A stretch of 64,000 nucleotides of DNA from Agapanthus africanus (lineage: Eukaryota > Streptophyta > Magnoliopsida > Asparagales > Amaryllidaceae). The notes under the pieces were generated by a model, which searched no databases, was not told the DNA's origin, and saw only the letters and a list, made by a program, of their open reading frames with translations. Of the stretch, positions 47,404 to 58,645 are shown in pieces. How positions within the stretch are numbered: the first letter of the stretch is position 1; every line of letters starts with the position of its first letter. The DNA lies in NCBI GenBank assembly GCA_030015575.1, contig JASDDO010000001.1, positions 142,495,988 through 142,559,987 on the forward strand. Reading direction: 5' to 3'. The translations under genes were made by a program, and so were the position numbers.

Positions 47404-49390
47404 GTGTACATTCTTGCTCGACATGATAGTATGCTATTTGGTTCTTCTTTATCTGACATGTTGACTTGATCATGCTTTTATTCATTTACACATGTTGATA
47501 AAGCCCTGAGGATATTTGCTTGGCTACTGTGATTATGATGGAGGTCATACTGGTGGGACGTCTGTAGTTTATAAGCATATCCTGAAATGCCCCTAGTCAT
47601 AGGTGTATCGAGATGGGGCATCGATATACCAAAGTAGACTAGCGTATATGATACTAGACCCATATGATGGGCGATGGATGTTCCCACATCCATTGATGTT
47701 TGACATCGAGATCGTATACGGGTGCTCAGTGGTGACTGGGTACACTGGACGGACTCGCCGAGAACTCTTATGTGGTATTATATCTATCGTCGGATAACAA
47801 TTCTCAGGTGACACTGGTACAGGTTAGTCTGTAGACCCGAGATCGTCATAGAGTCTTGTGTGTTCTCCCACTGTACTTTGATTACCACCCTACCACGGCT
47901 CTACTGAGTCGTGCAAACAGGTGGCTTTTGGGTACAGTCCCGAGACACACGAAGACGATGAGCGATAGGAGGGGTTTCGCCTCTCCCGGTATTGGGAGTT
48001 GATGCTGTGCTGTGCTCGATTGGCTATATCAGTAAGTCCCTGGCCAGGGCTGTTGAGATTTACTGATAAGTGTTATCAGTAGTTTCTCAATCTGTTATAG
48101 ACTATTTATCGGCACGACTTATTGAGTTATTGGGGTCGACGTTACCATCCCTAGACTCAGTATACAACATATCTGACAAAGAGACCGGACTGTACGGTAG
48201 TGTTGCCGGTTGGCTCGACGGGAGTTGTGACATGTTCGCTTGTTTTCTTCTGATCGCTCAATACCCGGGTGGCCGTTACATTTAGCTGACCTCTTGCGGC
48301 TTGGGGGTGCTTGATATGATCATCACCCACAGCCGGCGTATTGACGAGTCTTAGAGTCCCATAATGGAGTTACCTAGTCCAGGCGAAACGATGTGGTATG
48401 CATATGAGATATGCGCGGGGACCCGATTAAATGCGTGTATGTGATACCGTATATTAATCGGGCGGTTTGCTATTGGTCGGATCGTATGAGATATGACCGG
48501 TTTGCTAAATCAAGTGTTGATTTATCATTGACCATAAGCTTTTTCACTTTAAACCCTTCTTGTCTTTTATTGTATGCATGCATGTATGCATTTATTCTCA
48601 TTGATGCACATATGGATATGCATGCACACATACATGCATACACTATTGTATCATAGTTGTTGATACAATGGATGGTGGCAATATGAAACTCACACACTTA
48701 TAAATATGTTGATATTTCTTTTTGGATAAAAGAAAATGGAAATGGAAATTCTATCATGCTTGATTATTTTATTCACCCACTAACCTTTGCATTAACCTTG
48801 AGTTAATTTCCATGGCCATTTTTGCATCCAAAAGAAAATATCTAGATATTTATAAACTAGGGTTAAGAGTGAGAAGAAGAAAATATATATATTTTTTCTT
48901 ATCTCAACACTTATCATTATCTCTTGAGCTCTCATTTGTCATCATATCCTTCCTCCTCTCTCTTGCTCTCTAGCTTTCATTAGTGAACAAAAGAGTGATC
49001 AAGTTAGGATTTTGAAGTGACAAAACAAACCACATCACCATTCTACACTACTCTTGCCCATTAGTTTAGAGTGTTGGCTTCAACTTCTTCTCTTCATCTA
49101 GTGAAGCATCTAGCTTGGACAAAAAGGACTTCGGGTGGATCGTCGTGGACCTAGAGGATCTCAAGCGAACTTCTTTCAACTCTCAAATGGTCAAGGAGTC
49201 TAGCGTAGGGAGCTACAAAGGTTGTATTCTCAAACCCTAGCCATTTACCACTTGTGTTTGTGTTAAAGTTTTGTTGCCCTAGCTTTTCTAGTATGATCCT
49301 TAGGATGTTTTCTTTAGCACCCTATAAAATTTTGATATGGCATGTGTGATTCTACCAAACCCTTGTAGTGGTGCTGTAGAAACACCTTCA
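47286..49390 (+). repeat. 3' LTR of element C
   Basis: This 2105-bp LTR carries a (TA)n run at 47346-47401 that is much shorter in the 5' copy. The target duplication GTATC follows. Substitutions against the 5' LTR are frequent in the first 330 bp (about 17 counted) and rarer later. Confidence 0.94.
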
Positions 49391-49395
49391 GTATC

Positions 49396-51905
49396 GGTAT
49401 AGTGTTTGTGTTATGATCTCTCGTTTGAAACGAGTGTTCGGATTTACACCGGATGATCGGGCCATTGATAGCGGCTGCTAGATTGAAAGGACTGTTGATG
49501 TACAGCCTACCCCAAAGGTCACGATGTTGTTTACCGTGCAGACAGATGACCCAGTTGTTGCTGAGATTGATAGGATGTCGCCTCTAGAGTTTATGAGCTG
49601 AAACCACTGGAGCTTTCAAACAGAGATGTGACAGAAGACCGCCAGTCCATCTTAAATAGAGGGACTAAGATGATTCGTCTGATTTTATACGCCGACACAG
49701 GCTCGGCTGAGTTGAAGAATTCCAGTTTGAAGGATCTTACTCAGACCTAGAGTAAATCGATCAAGAGAGGGCATTATTCGTTGGATGCTCCGATGTGAGA
49801 TCAGTAAGTTGACCAGTTTCAGATAGAAGAACCTCACCCAGATGCATAGTGAGTTAATCGAGAAAGGACGAATGAAGCGTATACCTCCGATGATTGGGAC
49901 GAGTTTCCAAGGACGTGTTCGGCTAGATATCTTCCACAGATTGGTGAAGATACCCGAGTTCATATTTCGAGTCCTTGTGAGAGGCTCCGGATTGATGTAG
50001 CCGAGGACGAATTGTTGTACTTAGCCAGCAAGTTATAACATCGAAGTGGATGATGATGAAGACGGATGGAACAAGAGATTCGTGCGAGATGTTAACGAGC
50101 TGTTTTTAATCCCTAATGTTGCCAAAAGAGTGATATATATGCAGAGGCGTTGGATACGCCAAAGGAAAAGTCGTGCTGAGGACGCAGCTGTCCGGTTATG
50201 AGAAAAGGATTAAGTAAATAGTGCCAACCTCCGTATAGTTCGGTTTAGGTGAGATCAGAAGAGACCTAAGCAGGTTCTTCCAGGATACAATAGCGATAAA
50301 GACTTGCACCCAGAATCAGTTGTATCGCGCGTATTCAGAGGGCCAGATACCGCCATCAGTAACGTACCGTTTGCGAGTGGTCATGTTAATTGGCCAAGAG
50401 ATAATCAGAGGAGTACCAGAGCGGAACTAATCCGTTATTATACCCAACCGGGCTGATGAGCAGAAAGATTGTGAGATTGGCAATCCACAGAGAAAAACAG
50501 GAACCAGAGACAGAGAACACCAGACCGTGAGCAAGGGGCAAGTGGATGTCCTTGCTTTGCCAGCTTTGGGCGCACCGGTTTTTTCCGACATTGAAGGAGG
50601 TGTACCTCAATCTAATTTATTGCGATTTACATTTTGTGATTCAAGTATCACACTTTTATCACTTGGATTTGGGTTTCGATGATTAAGATTCATGATATTA
50701 TTTTCATGCACCATGGCTGCACCTACTGGATATTTCCATTTGTGTACAGTTATTGCACTTGATTTATTTATTATACACCATTACGTTGGTTTATGATTTG
50801 TGCATATCTATTGCGCTTGATATCGATTTTGTGCCTTGGCTGCACATATTTATGATTTCGTGGATTTCGATACTGTCTATTTCGATTTCGTGCATGTCGT
50901 TTGCACTTGATTTTGACTTATGCACTCGGTATAGCTCACATGTGCTTGTAGTGCATCGATTTGGATTTTGTGCACGCAGTTGCACACGTTTATGATTTTA
51001 TACACCTTGGCAAGCTTGGTATTGTTTTGTGCGCATTTGAGATATTGATGAGTTTTTGGGCACCTTGTGCACCTGAGATTATGCTTTTGTGCATTTATTG
51101 CACTAGATCTCTGTTTTCGTGTACCGTTGCACTTGACAGATGCTTTCGTGCACACCCGTTGCACTTGGTTTTGTTTTCGTGCACATTTGTGGCACTTGTA
51201 TTGGACTTGGTTTTCCGTGCGCACCAGACGCGGGTGATATTGGATACGCCTTTTGAGGCTGATTTTTGCTCTTGAGCATCATATTTTCATGTTGGGCACT
51301 ATATTATATAGTAGCCAAGCAGAACTGATCTGAGGACAATATGAGTACTTTTAAATGCATAAAAGTTTACCAAGAGATTTTCAAAAAGGAGCTATAGTCT
51401 CGCTATTTCCTACGTGTCCGTGAGTGACACGAACTTTTCTAAAGGAAAACCTTTTGGGGTATTTCAAAGGGCGGGACGTATACTTTGAGCAAAACGTATA
51501 TGAACGTATAATTATTACTTTACGAATGAGCGTCCGCCACTTATACCGTGAGTTACGTATCGCACGGCGATTCAGAAAAGATTTTGCATGTGTTTCATTA
51601 AGTTTTTAGAGGATTTTACAAGTATGCGTACTATATACGTATTATGAATTTTACTATAGTATATTTGGATTTCGGCAGTGGATTTCGGGATTTGCTTTTC
51701 CTTTATAACTCCAGTGATTGCGTGACGCTTGACGGAGTTCGATTTTGAGTTTCGCATTCATTTTCATGCATACTTGATGCGCTGTGGTATTCTAAGTATT
51801 CCGTGATTTCGGGGCCCCGTTGATTTGAACTGAATATTGAAATGTTTTAGTATTTGGGGGTTTAAATTTAAATTCGGGGACCGAATTTATTTAAGGGAGG
51901 AAGAT
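49396..51905 (+). other. Right interior of element D
   Basis: 2.5 kb without a usable frame. The first part (49396-50600) has broken fragments of coding-like composition but nothing I can assign. The second part is a degenerate tandem repeat. It ends with the purine tract AAGGGAGGAAGAT (51893-51905) just before the 3' LTR. Confidence 0.7.
50740..51240 (+). repeat. Degenerate tandem repeat in element D
   Basis: The phrase TTTCGTGCAC...GTTGCACTTG recurs many times at irregular 35-50 bp spacing, for example near 50740, 50800, 50890, 50970, 51090, 51130 and 51170. It creates opposing open frames rich in Cys or Lys that I regard as repeat by-products. Confidence 0.75.
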
Positions 51906-54827
51906 TGTAACATTTCAGAAAAATAAAATATTATTTTTAGAATTTAAATAATAAAATAATATATTTCGCGAAAACTATTCGAATTGCGAATTGGGGTTTT
52001 CGTAAAATGGTATAATTATATACCAATATTTGGAAAATATTTGGAGATTAATATGTATTTATTTATTAAAAAGATATTTATTGGATTTGGGCATTTTATA
52101 ATTAATTATATGTAAGTTTAAATTAAACTTGATTAGTGCACTACTAATCACGATTGAGCCAAACCCGTATTTTTAAATATCCATGGTTAGTGCACCATGG
52201 CATGTTGCATTTTGTTACATGTTTGTTTCATTTGTATTTGTATTATATGTTTCTTTTGTTTGTGAGAGGAAAAGATAAAGAAAGAGAAGACTATTTGATG
52301 AGAGAGGGGGGGACAAGAGAGGACATGGAGTGGAGAGATCAATTATGACATGAGGCATGCCATGAGAGAGAAAGGGTATGGCTCCAACCTTCCTTCATCC
52401 ATTATTTTCCTTCATCACTTTATTTCTTCTTCCTTCATCTTCATCTCCTCCTTTCTCCACCTCATCTATCTCCTCCACAAACACCCCAAACCATCTCAAA
52501 AACCTCATACTCCCTTCATTAAAAATGATCCCCATCCCATCCTACACCCTATAGCAAGATCAAGTTTGGATTTTGAGCACTTTGGGCAACCCACGAGTTT
52601 TCTTGAGTTGCCAAATGAGGTAATCCTACACTTTTAGTTAGGTTATTTGTGTTTAGTATATCCTATTAGTGTTTAGAGTTAATCTTTTGTGGTTATGTGA
52701 TCTTAGAAATTTCCAAGTTGATGTTTAGTGGATGTATGGACTTGTGATATGGTTATTGAGGTGTAGTGAGTGTTTACTAGATTTTAGTGATGATTTCCTG
52801 ACCAGACCAGAGACTAGAACCATGTACACGAACTTAGAATTTTCCGAATGTCGGTTTTCTTTTGGATTGTGACACTTAGATGGAATCTGGTGTAACTTGG
52901 GGTATTTATAAGAGGAAAAAACAACTACATTGACCTAGTTAGACCACCACAGAAGAACGAGACACCAATTCCTCTCTGGGACCGGCGACACCAGTTTTCC
53001 TTGCTTCCCTCGCCGGTCAATTTTTAGGCATTGGTGTTGGGGTTTGGCTTGTAGCTCATACTCCTCATAACCTATCCCCTGTATTGCTAGTTTGGTCCTA
53101 CACTACCTGTGCCAAAATCTGGGAGTGATTTCCTTAGTTGTTGTATTGTGTTTTCCGATTTCTGAGACTTGGTTTTTGGTATTTGAATTTGGATTTGGTC
53201 GTTGGATGTTTGTACGTCAACGACGAGAGTTATTTGGTTGTTTTTGCACGCGTAAGCTATAGGTTCTAACATATGAACATTTCGTGTGCTGTATCACTTT
53301 TCGGACTTGATTTTAATAGTATTACGATTGTGTATTGATTGTAGGTACCTTCGCGTGGACTTCCGAGACGACGAAGCGCATCGACTTCGGCTAAGCGAGG
53401 AGATTAGCAGGTGAGTAGATTTATATCTACGGGGGAAGTCGGGTGGATGGCGTATAGCACCCCCGCAAATTTTGAATGGAAAGTCGTGATATATATAGAA
53501 TATAGGTGGAGAGAGAGAGAGCCTATGATATGAACCTACGGATATGATTAAGAGATATGATATGAGGATGTGAAGCATGATATATAGAATTGAAAGAGGA
53601 CAAGTATGAGTTGATAGTGGTATGATATGATATCGATATCGATACGACTGGAGATCGATATAAATACGACATGAGAATTAGATAGATGTGTTGTGAGATT
53701 AATAAGATATGATGTACGAGACCCTAAATCCGTACCCCTATTGATGAATAGGACAATAGAATCCCTATTCTGTTTGATGTCACCGTACGATGGATTACCG
53801 TACGCGAAGAGATATACCGATGAATGATCCGCGCTCGTGATTTGAGGATGATGATCGAGGATATTGCCATATCGGATGCTATGAGGCGGGATCACCGACG
53901 TAAAGATACCACCTAAACCATACTTATTTCCAAAACTGACGAATCGTATGCATCTTTTAAACGGAAATCTCAAGAGTTGCTACGGATTTTCAAATGGTGT
54001 CTTTTCCTCAAAACACCGTAGCCCCTACTTTCAAAACTACGATTCGCATCTTTTAAAACTGACCGTAGGTTCATGTGCAGATATATATACCTGTGATTAT
54101 TCATGTTTGTGTGGGATTATCCCTCGTGACTTACGTACCAGGATCCCGGTATTTATTGTTATGATATCAACTGCTAGTACACATGCACAATTACCGATGA
54201 TGCGCATGTTACACTTACACCGATTTGCCGGCTCACACACCTTCATCCTTGGTAATTGCCATGTCACTTGCACAGTAGGATTGCCATATCATGATATTAA
54301 TCTTAACCGTAAAAGTATATTCATTGCTCAGCACTATCATAGGACATGCATGCATGATATACTTGACATGCTCATATTACTGTTCTATATTTACATACAT
54401 CGTACCTTATGGTTACATTCATTGAGATGCTATTTTTATGAGATCTCTGGATTTGAGAACCGTGGTTATATTTTAAAGGAAATTGTGTATTATTTTAAAA
54501 ACGCGGTTTCTCTTAATATGATATTTTGTGTCCACCATGAGTTTTCTCGGTTCTGAGTTATGAGCATACCCGATTCGAGAAGAGAGGAGGCACCATCTGC
54601 GGGTACATGATGGACCCGGTAAGATACCCCGGGACAAGAAGCTCGAGATGTAGACGATGAGCCTGGCAGGAGGGAGCACTACCTACCGGTGATATCTTGG
54701 ACCCGGCGGTTATCCGGAGGATACCGACCAGAGTCGTGAGATGGATATGAGGGCCGATCAGAGGATGCGGCGTCTGAGATATAAGGATTTACGTGTCGAT
54801 GATGGACACGGGTTTTCATGATGTTTC

Positions 54828-55010
54828 GAGTGTCGGTGTTGGACACTCAAGCTCCATGATGTTGATGGACACATGTTGGTTGATTTCCTCATACATACAG
54901 GTATATGATTTCATGATATTTCGAGTGTCGATATTGGACACTCAGCTTCCATGATATTGATGTGTCGTTGATGGACACACGTTGGTTGATTCTCATTTAC
55001 ATACAGGCAT
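54828..55010 (+). repeat. Tandem duplication inside the D 3' LTR
   Basis: The segment with GTGTCG-TTGGACACTCA, CCATGAT and GACACA-GTTGGTTGATT occurs twice in a row, while the 5' LTR (37600-37690) has it once. It arose after insertion of D. Confidence 0.75.
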
Positions 55011-55529
55011 ACAATTATATTGTTGATACATATGCATACATGGACACCCTAAATACCATACTATTACCTTTATGATACAGTATGACCTAGGAGTCGTTGT
55101 TTATTCGATTTCTACCTGCTGATATTTTCTACTTACGAGTTGGCAAGTCACCCCCGTTGTGCCACAGTTTTCTTGCAGGTTTGACCGCTTGGATCAATAG
55201 CGGCATTGCTGGCACACAGTTCTTTCAGGGTGTTTTGCTTTGGTAGGTGGGACACATTGGATCGTGCCCACTCTTGTATTTATTTCTATTGTATCTAGAT
55301 AAACTCCATCAATCAGAAACTAGATATTGTATATTTGTAGACTTAGACAGACTTGTTTTGCGAGATTTAAAGCGATGAGTGTATGTTCGCTTCTTTTGAG
55401 TTGTTGATGTCTTGCTGTATTTACTTATTCTTTCTGTGTTGATTTTCGCCGTTGGGCGTCGTATATATTGCTTACTTGCGTGGTTGAAATTCCGCTATTT
55501 GGCGAAGAGCTAGCTTCCGCTTGAGGATG

Positions 55530-55531
<2 letters not shown>

Positions 55532-55588
<57 letters not shown>
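55532..55588. repeat. (TA)n run left of the foldback MITE
   Basis: About 28 TA units next to the MITE; right of the MITE is a (TTA)n-(TA)n run to about 56013. The left LTR has only a short TA run here. Confidence 0.93.
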
Positions 55589-55590
<2 letters not shown>

Positions 55591-55591
<1 letters not shown>

Positions 55592-55971
55592 AATGGAGGA
55601 AAGGTGCCGTAGGAGGGGATTTCCTCCTATGGCGTCGGAAAAATGCACCCTCCATGATTTTTTTCGACGATTGGCATACATCACATCCATCTTTATCATC
55701 TAAGATGTGGATACACCAAATTTCATGTGATTATACCATTTTTTCACCGTTGATTTAGTTGGTGCAAAATTAATGGTTTACCGACAATAGAACTTTTTAT
55801 ATTGCTAATTCAACGGTGAAAAAGTAGTGGAATCACATGAAATTTGGTGTATGCACATCTTAGATGATAACGATGATGATGATGGATGCCAATCGTCGGA
55901 AAAATGATGGAGGTTGTATTTTTTCGACGCCATAGGAGGAAATCCCCTCCTGTGGCCTCTTTTCTCCATTA
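55591..55971. mobile_element. Foldback MITE in the D 3' LTR
   Basis: This 381-bp element is almost one complete hairpin. The left arm begins TAATGGAGGAAAGG and the right arm ends CTTTTCTCCATTA; the arms pair for about 165 bp around a short centre near 55780. It sits in a (TA)n tract, in keeping with a TA target (Tc1/mariner-type) and ends ATGGAG/CTCCAT. The ends are not the usual Stowaway CTCCCTCC. The 5' LTR of D lacks it, so it inserted after D did. No coding capacity; small frames in it are palindromic by-products. Confidence 0.85.
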
Positions 55972-56514
55972 TTATTATTATTATTATTATTTATATATAT
56001 ATATATATATATATTGCTTGTATGTGGTTTTGGATCAAAATATACGAGGGAGGTGCTGCCCAAATTTTTAAAAGACGAAAAATGTTTTCAACTAGTATTT
56101 AACCCACTTGCATTTTCATATATCATTATCTATACATTTAAAGAAAAACTTCATTTCATTATACCTTTATTTCAAAACTGCATCTCCACTATTTTCCGCA
56201 AAAAGGTTTAAATTTCTGGGCTTCGGCTTACTTGAATTACGTTACGCTTTTAAACGTTGCGTGATTTAAATGCCGGTCACGTGCTAAATTCCGGGTCGTG
56301 ACACTTTCTTTACTAATTTGTTTGGAAAAAAAAGGACTTGGCTTGCTTACAAATATCTGAGCTTACTAGAGGAAAAAACTATAATCAGGGACTCTTGTGG
56401 CCGGCCGGCCATCAGGATCGACAGGAACGCCTCTCGCAAGTCTCGCCAGCATGTGGAGTCTTCTATAATCCTTCTGTCCCGTGCCCACGATAGGCTTTCG
56501 TTCGATACAAAAGA

Positions 56515-56680
56515 TTCATCAACAATGTGCTATAGAATGGGGTGTGATCCTATAATCCCGTCATTTTTCTGGATTTGAAGAAGTCAAGCGGACTACCTTC
56601 ATCAACAATGTGCTATAGAATGGGGTGTGAACCTATAATCCCGTCAGTTTTCTGGATTTGAAGAAGTCAAGCGGACTACC
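56515..56680. repeat. Two tandem copies of an 83-bp unit
   Basis: TTCATCAACAATGTGC starts at 56515 and again at 56598. The copies differ at about two bases, so the duplication is recent. Confidence 0.92.
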
Positions 56681-57053
56681 TTCGGCTACTACTAGATCTT
56701 TATAAACCAAAGAAGCTCTCGCAGAGATAGCCAAGCGAGTAAAAGAGATTGACCAACTTCTACGACGGTCCTCCTATTGGCTTCAAGCAGGAGGGCAATC
56801 CACCAATGGGTGGCTTTGAGGCTGAACTTGACTAAGCCTTAATGGACAATGCCAGCTTAAAGTATCCATGACTCTTTGCTTACCAAACCTAAATAAGAAT
56901 CCAAAGAAATTTTATTTCCTTACCCGGTATGAATAAACAAGTAGACTACTTTTTTTTAATGAGTTTTGACTTTGTTTACCGACTTTCTTTCTCTCTTAAG
57001 TGCCTAATGATAACGAAAGGATGATTCTTAACTGATTCAGCTATTCAGTCGAC

Positions 57054-57133
57054 TCTCGATTTGGCTAGCTCAGCCTCTTCAGAATTGAAGAATTCTCGAT
57101 TTGGCTAGCTCGGCCTCTTCAGAATTGAAGAAT
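57054..57133. repeat. Two tandem copies of a 40-bp unit
   Basis: TCTCGATTTGGCTAGCTC starts at 57054 and 57094, with about one difference. Confidence 0.9.
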
Positions 57134-57192
57134 ACGCTTGCTTGCAGAAGGCTTGACGAGAAGTACTTCATCCGTAATTCGAGATTTTTCTG

Positions 57193-57885
57193 AATTAACC
57201 CTAATTTAAAAAATAATTCCAAAAATAGTACTAGCCCAAAAATAATTCCAAGAATAGACCTCTGTACAGCCACGTAGGATTAGTTCTGACACGAGCAGTT
57301 ATGTGAAAGAAGAAAACGCTATTGAAAATAGCGTTAGAAAACGCTATTGGCAATAGCGTTAGAAAACGCTATTGGCAATAGCGTTTTCCTTAAAGTGAAC
57401 AACGCTATTCCCAATAGCGTTTTCACTTTGCCATATTCTCGAACAAAGTCTTGTAAGATATTGATTTTGATTTTGTTAAGGTTGTTTTAGATTTTGTTGA
57501 AATTGTAACAAAATTGAGAGAGCAGATGAAAAAATTCTCATAGTTTTTTGATAATATAATGAATTTCGTTAGTATATAGATTTCTATTATGTTTTTTTCT
57601 AGATATTTTCCAAATCAAGTATAGATTTCTATAGAAAAAAGCATAATAGAAATCTATATACTAACTAAATTTATTCTATTTTCAAAAACCTAAAAGATTT
57701 TTTCATCTACTCTCCCTCAATTTTGTTACAATTTCAACAAAATCTAAATCTAAATCTAAAACAATCTTAACAAAATCAAAATCTTACTGGACTATGGAAA
57801 TCATTTTGAGAAAAACCACTCGGAATTATTTTAGGACGAGTATTATTTTGGAAATTATTTATTTAAATAAGATTAAATAGGAAAC
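57193..57885. mobile_element. Foldback element with interrupted terminal inverted repeats
   Basis: Inner arms 57453-57600 and 57604-57790 are inverted copies (for example TTTTGTTGAAATTGTAACAA against its complement near 57730). Outer arms near 57200-57260 and 57815-57880 also pair, around AATAATTCC. The left side has about 190 extra bases between outer and inner arms, which hold an array of small palindromes. No coding frame. Exact ends and target duplication were not resolved. Confidence 0.65.
57315..57421. repeat. Array of four 21-bp palindromes
   Basis: AACGCTATTGGCAATAGCGTT at 57340-57360 and 57365-57385, with variants at 57315-57335 (centre GAA) and 57401-57421 (centre CCC). Each is an inverted repeat of AACGCTATT. 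The first three are spaced exactly 25 bp, the last 36 bp. Confidence 0.92.
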
Positions 57886-57890
57886 AAATT

Positions 57891-58417
57891 CCCGCAATTC
57901 CTGATGAAAAGAATTCAAACCTTGCTATCTAATAATAATGTTCGACTTGATCCCATTTTTGGATGCATAATTGATAAACACAAGGGAATTTATAGTGCAG
58001 CTTCCATGGAACAAAACCTTGATTAATTGACCTCGCTGAATTTTCCGGATGTCACTTGCCTCGTACACTTTCTGTTGCGTATATTCCTTTTCTTGTTAAA
58101 GACCTTTCGTATTGGTACATAAAATAAGAAATTGTGTCCTTATTTAGAATAAATAATTTCATTCAAACCATATGCATATCCTTACATTTTATAGAAGTGA
58201 ATATCATGCATGTTACTATTTACCAATCATAATAATCACTGCAGAAAACAAAAATGAAACATTCTGCTAACTGATGGCTATGTAGTTTACATTTACAAAC
58301 TTCAGCAACAAAGAATAATGAATGAACTGAGTTTGCAGAAATCACTTTAAAGCAGTAGTAAACTTAATTCTCACATGAACATGCATTAAATAGAAAAATA
58401 TAAAACAGACGTGTAAT
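57891..58417 (-). other. Downstream flank and 3' UTR of the FEI-like gene
   Basis: AT-rich; no frame or repeat recognised. The part next to the stop codon should be 3' UTR. A polyadenylation site was not placed. Confidence 0.5.
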
Positions 58418-58645
58418 TTATTCAGCTGATTCTGAATGTGAATCGTAAAAATCGCTAGGGCATGGGGTCATCACCTCGGACTCCAAGATCTGAACCACTC
58501 TGTGCATTGTTGGACGCTCTTCTGGGATCGATGACACACATTGAGTCGCAATTGAAAGTAAAGCGTCGACGCTTTCGATTTGCACCCCTTCACAGTTGGG
58601 ATCGATTATATCTCTCTGGCGATTCTCCACGACCAAAAAATTCAA
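58418..58645 (-). CDS. FEI1: FEI-like gene, last exon
   Basis: It follows TCTACCAG and encodes [20 protein letters not shown] through the C-terminus, ending TAA at 58420-58418. It has [16 protein letters not shown], the usual kinase subdomain XI Arg region. Confidence 0.93.
   Translation of the reverse strand: MNFLVVENRQRDIIDPNCEGVQIESVDALLSIATQCVSSIPEERPTMHRVVQILESEVMTPCPSDFYDSHSESAE

Larger units (their letters stand above)
38902..49390 (+). mobile_element. Complete but inactivated Angela-like copia element C
   Basis: The 10,489-bp element is flanked by GTATC (38897-38901 and 49391-49395). It has LTRs of 2070 and 2105 bp (the difference is mainly a TA run), a tRNA-iMet PBS, a 2.4-kb leader, broken gag-pol, and a polypurine tract. 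It is the same family as B, sharing most codons and the LTR, and a more distant relative of A. It lies in the interior of element D. Confidence 0.95.
34683..56303 (+). mobile_element. Large LTR element D with non-coding interior (LARD-like)
   Basis: It is bounded by CTTTC (34678-34682 and 56304-56308). LTRs start TGTAACATTTCAG and end GGGTCGTGACA; a degraded PBS and a purine tract define polarity. Without nested element C it is about 11.1 kb, of which about 8.2 kb is LTR. The interior (38508-38901 and 49396-51905) has no recognisable gag or pol frame, so it needs proteins in trans. LTR length, TGTAAC start and PBS position recall Tekay/Del-type chromoviruses, but this is a guess. A further copy of the LTR tail is at 29607-30574. 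Confidence 0.88.
51906..56303 (+). repeat. 3' LTR of element D
   Basis: About 4.4 kb; longer than the left LTR because of a local duplication (54828-55010), TA expansions and a MITE (55591-55971). It ends GGGTCGTGACA, then the CTTTC target duplication. Confidence 0.93.
56304..57190. other. Low-copy sequence right of element D
   Basis: It continues the sequence left of D. It holds an 83-bp tandem duplication (56515-56680) and a 40-bp one (57054-57133). No gene recognised. The mixed composition resembles plant mitochondrial DNA; a mitochondrial-to-nuclear transfer is possible but not proven. Confidence 0.4.

Noticed and set aside
50877-51224. Cys- and Lys-rich 115-codon minus-strand frame
   Set aside because: Produced by the TGCAC/GTGCA tandem repeat in element D, with overlapping frames on the other strand as well.
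53948-54556. 202-codon plus-strand frame in the D 3' LTR
   Set aside because: The 5' LTR counterpart is shorter and shifted (36877-37290) with substitutions at all codon positions; I see no domain.
55472-56102. Frames made of Ile-Tyr runs on both strands
   Set aside because: Translations of (TA)n and (TTA)n microsatellites and of MITE palindromes.
57315-57421. Possible CRISPR-like array
   Set aside because: The repeats are palindromes with almost no spacers, in a plant nuclear region, inside a foldback element.
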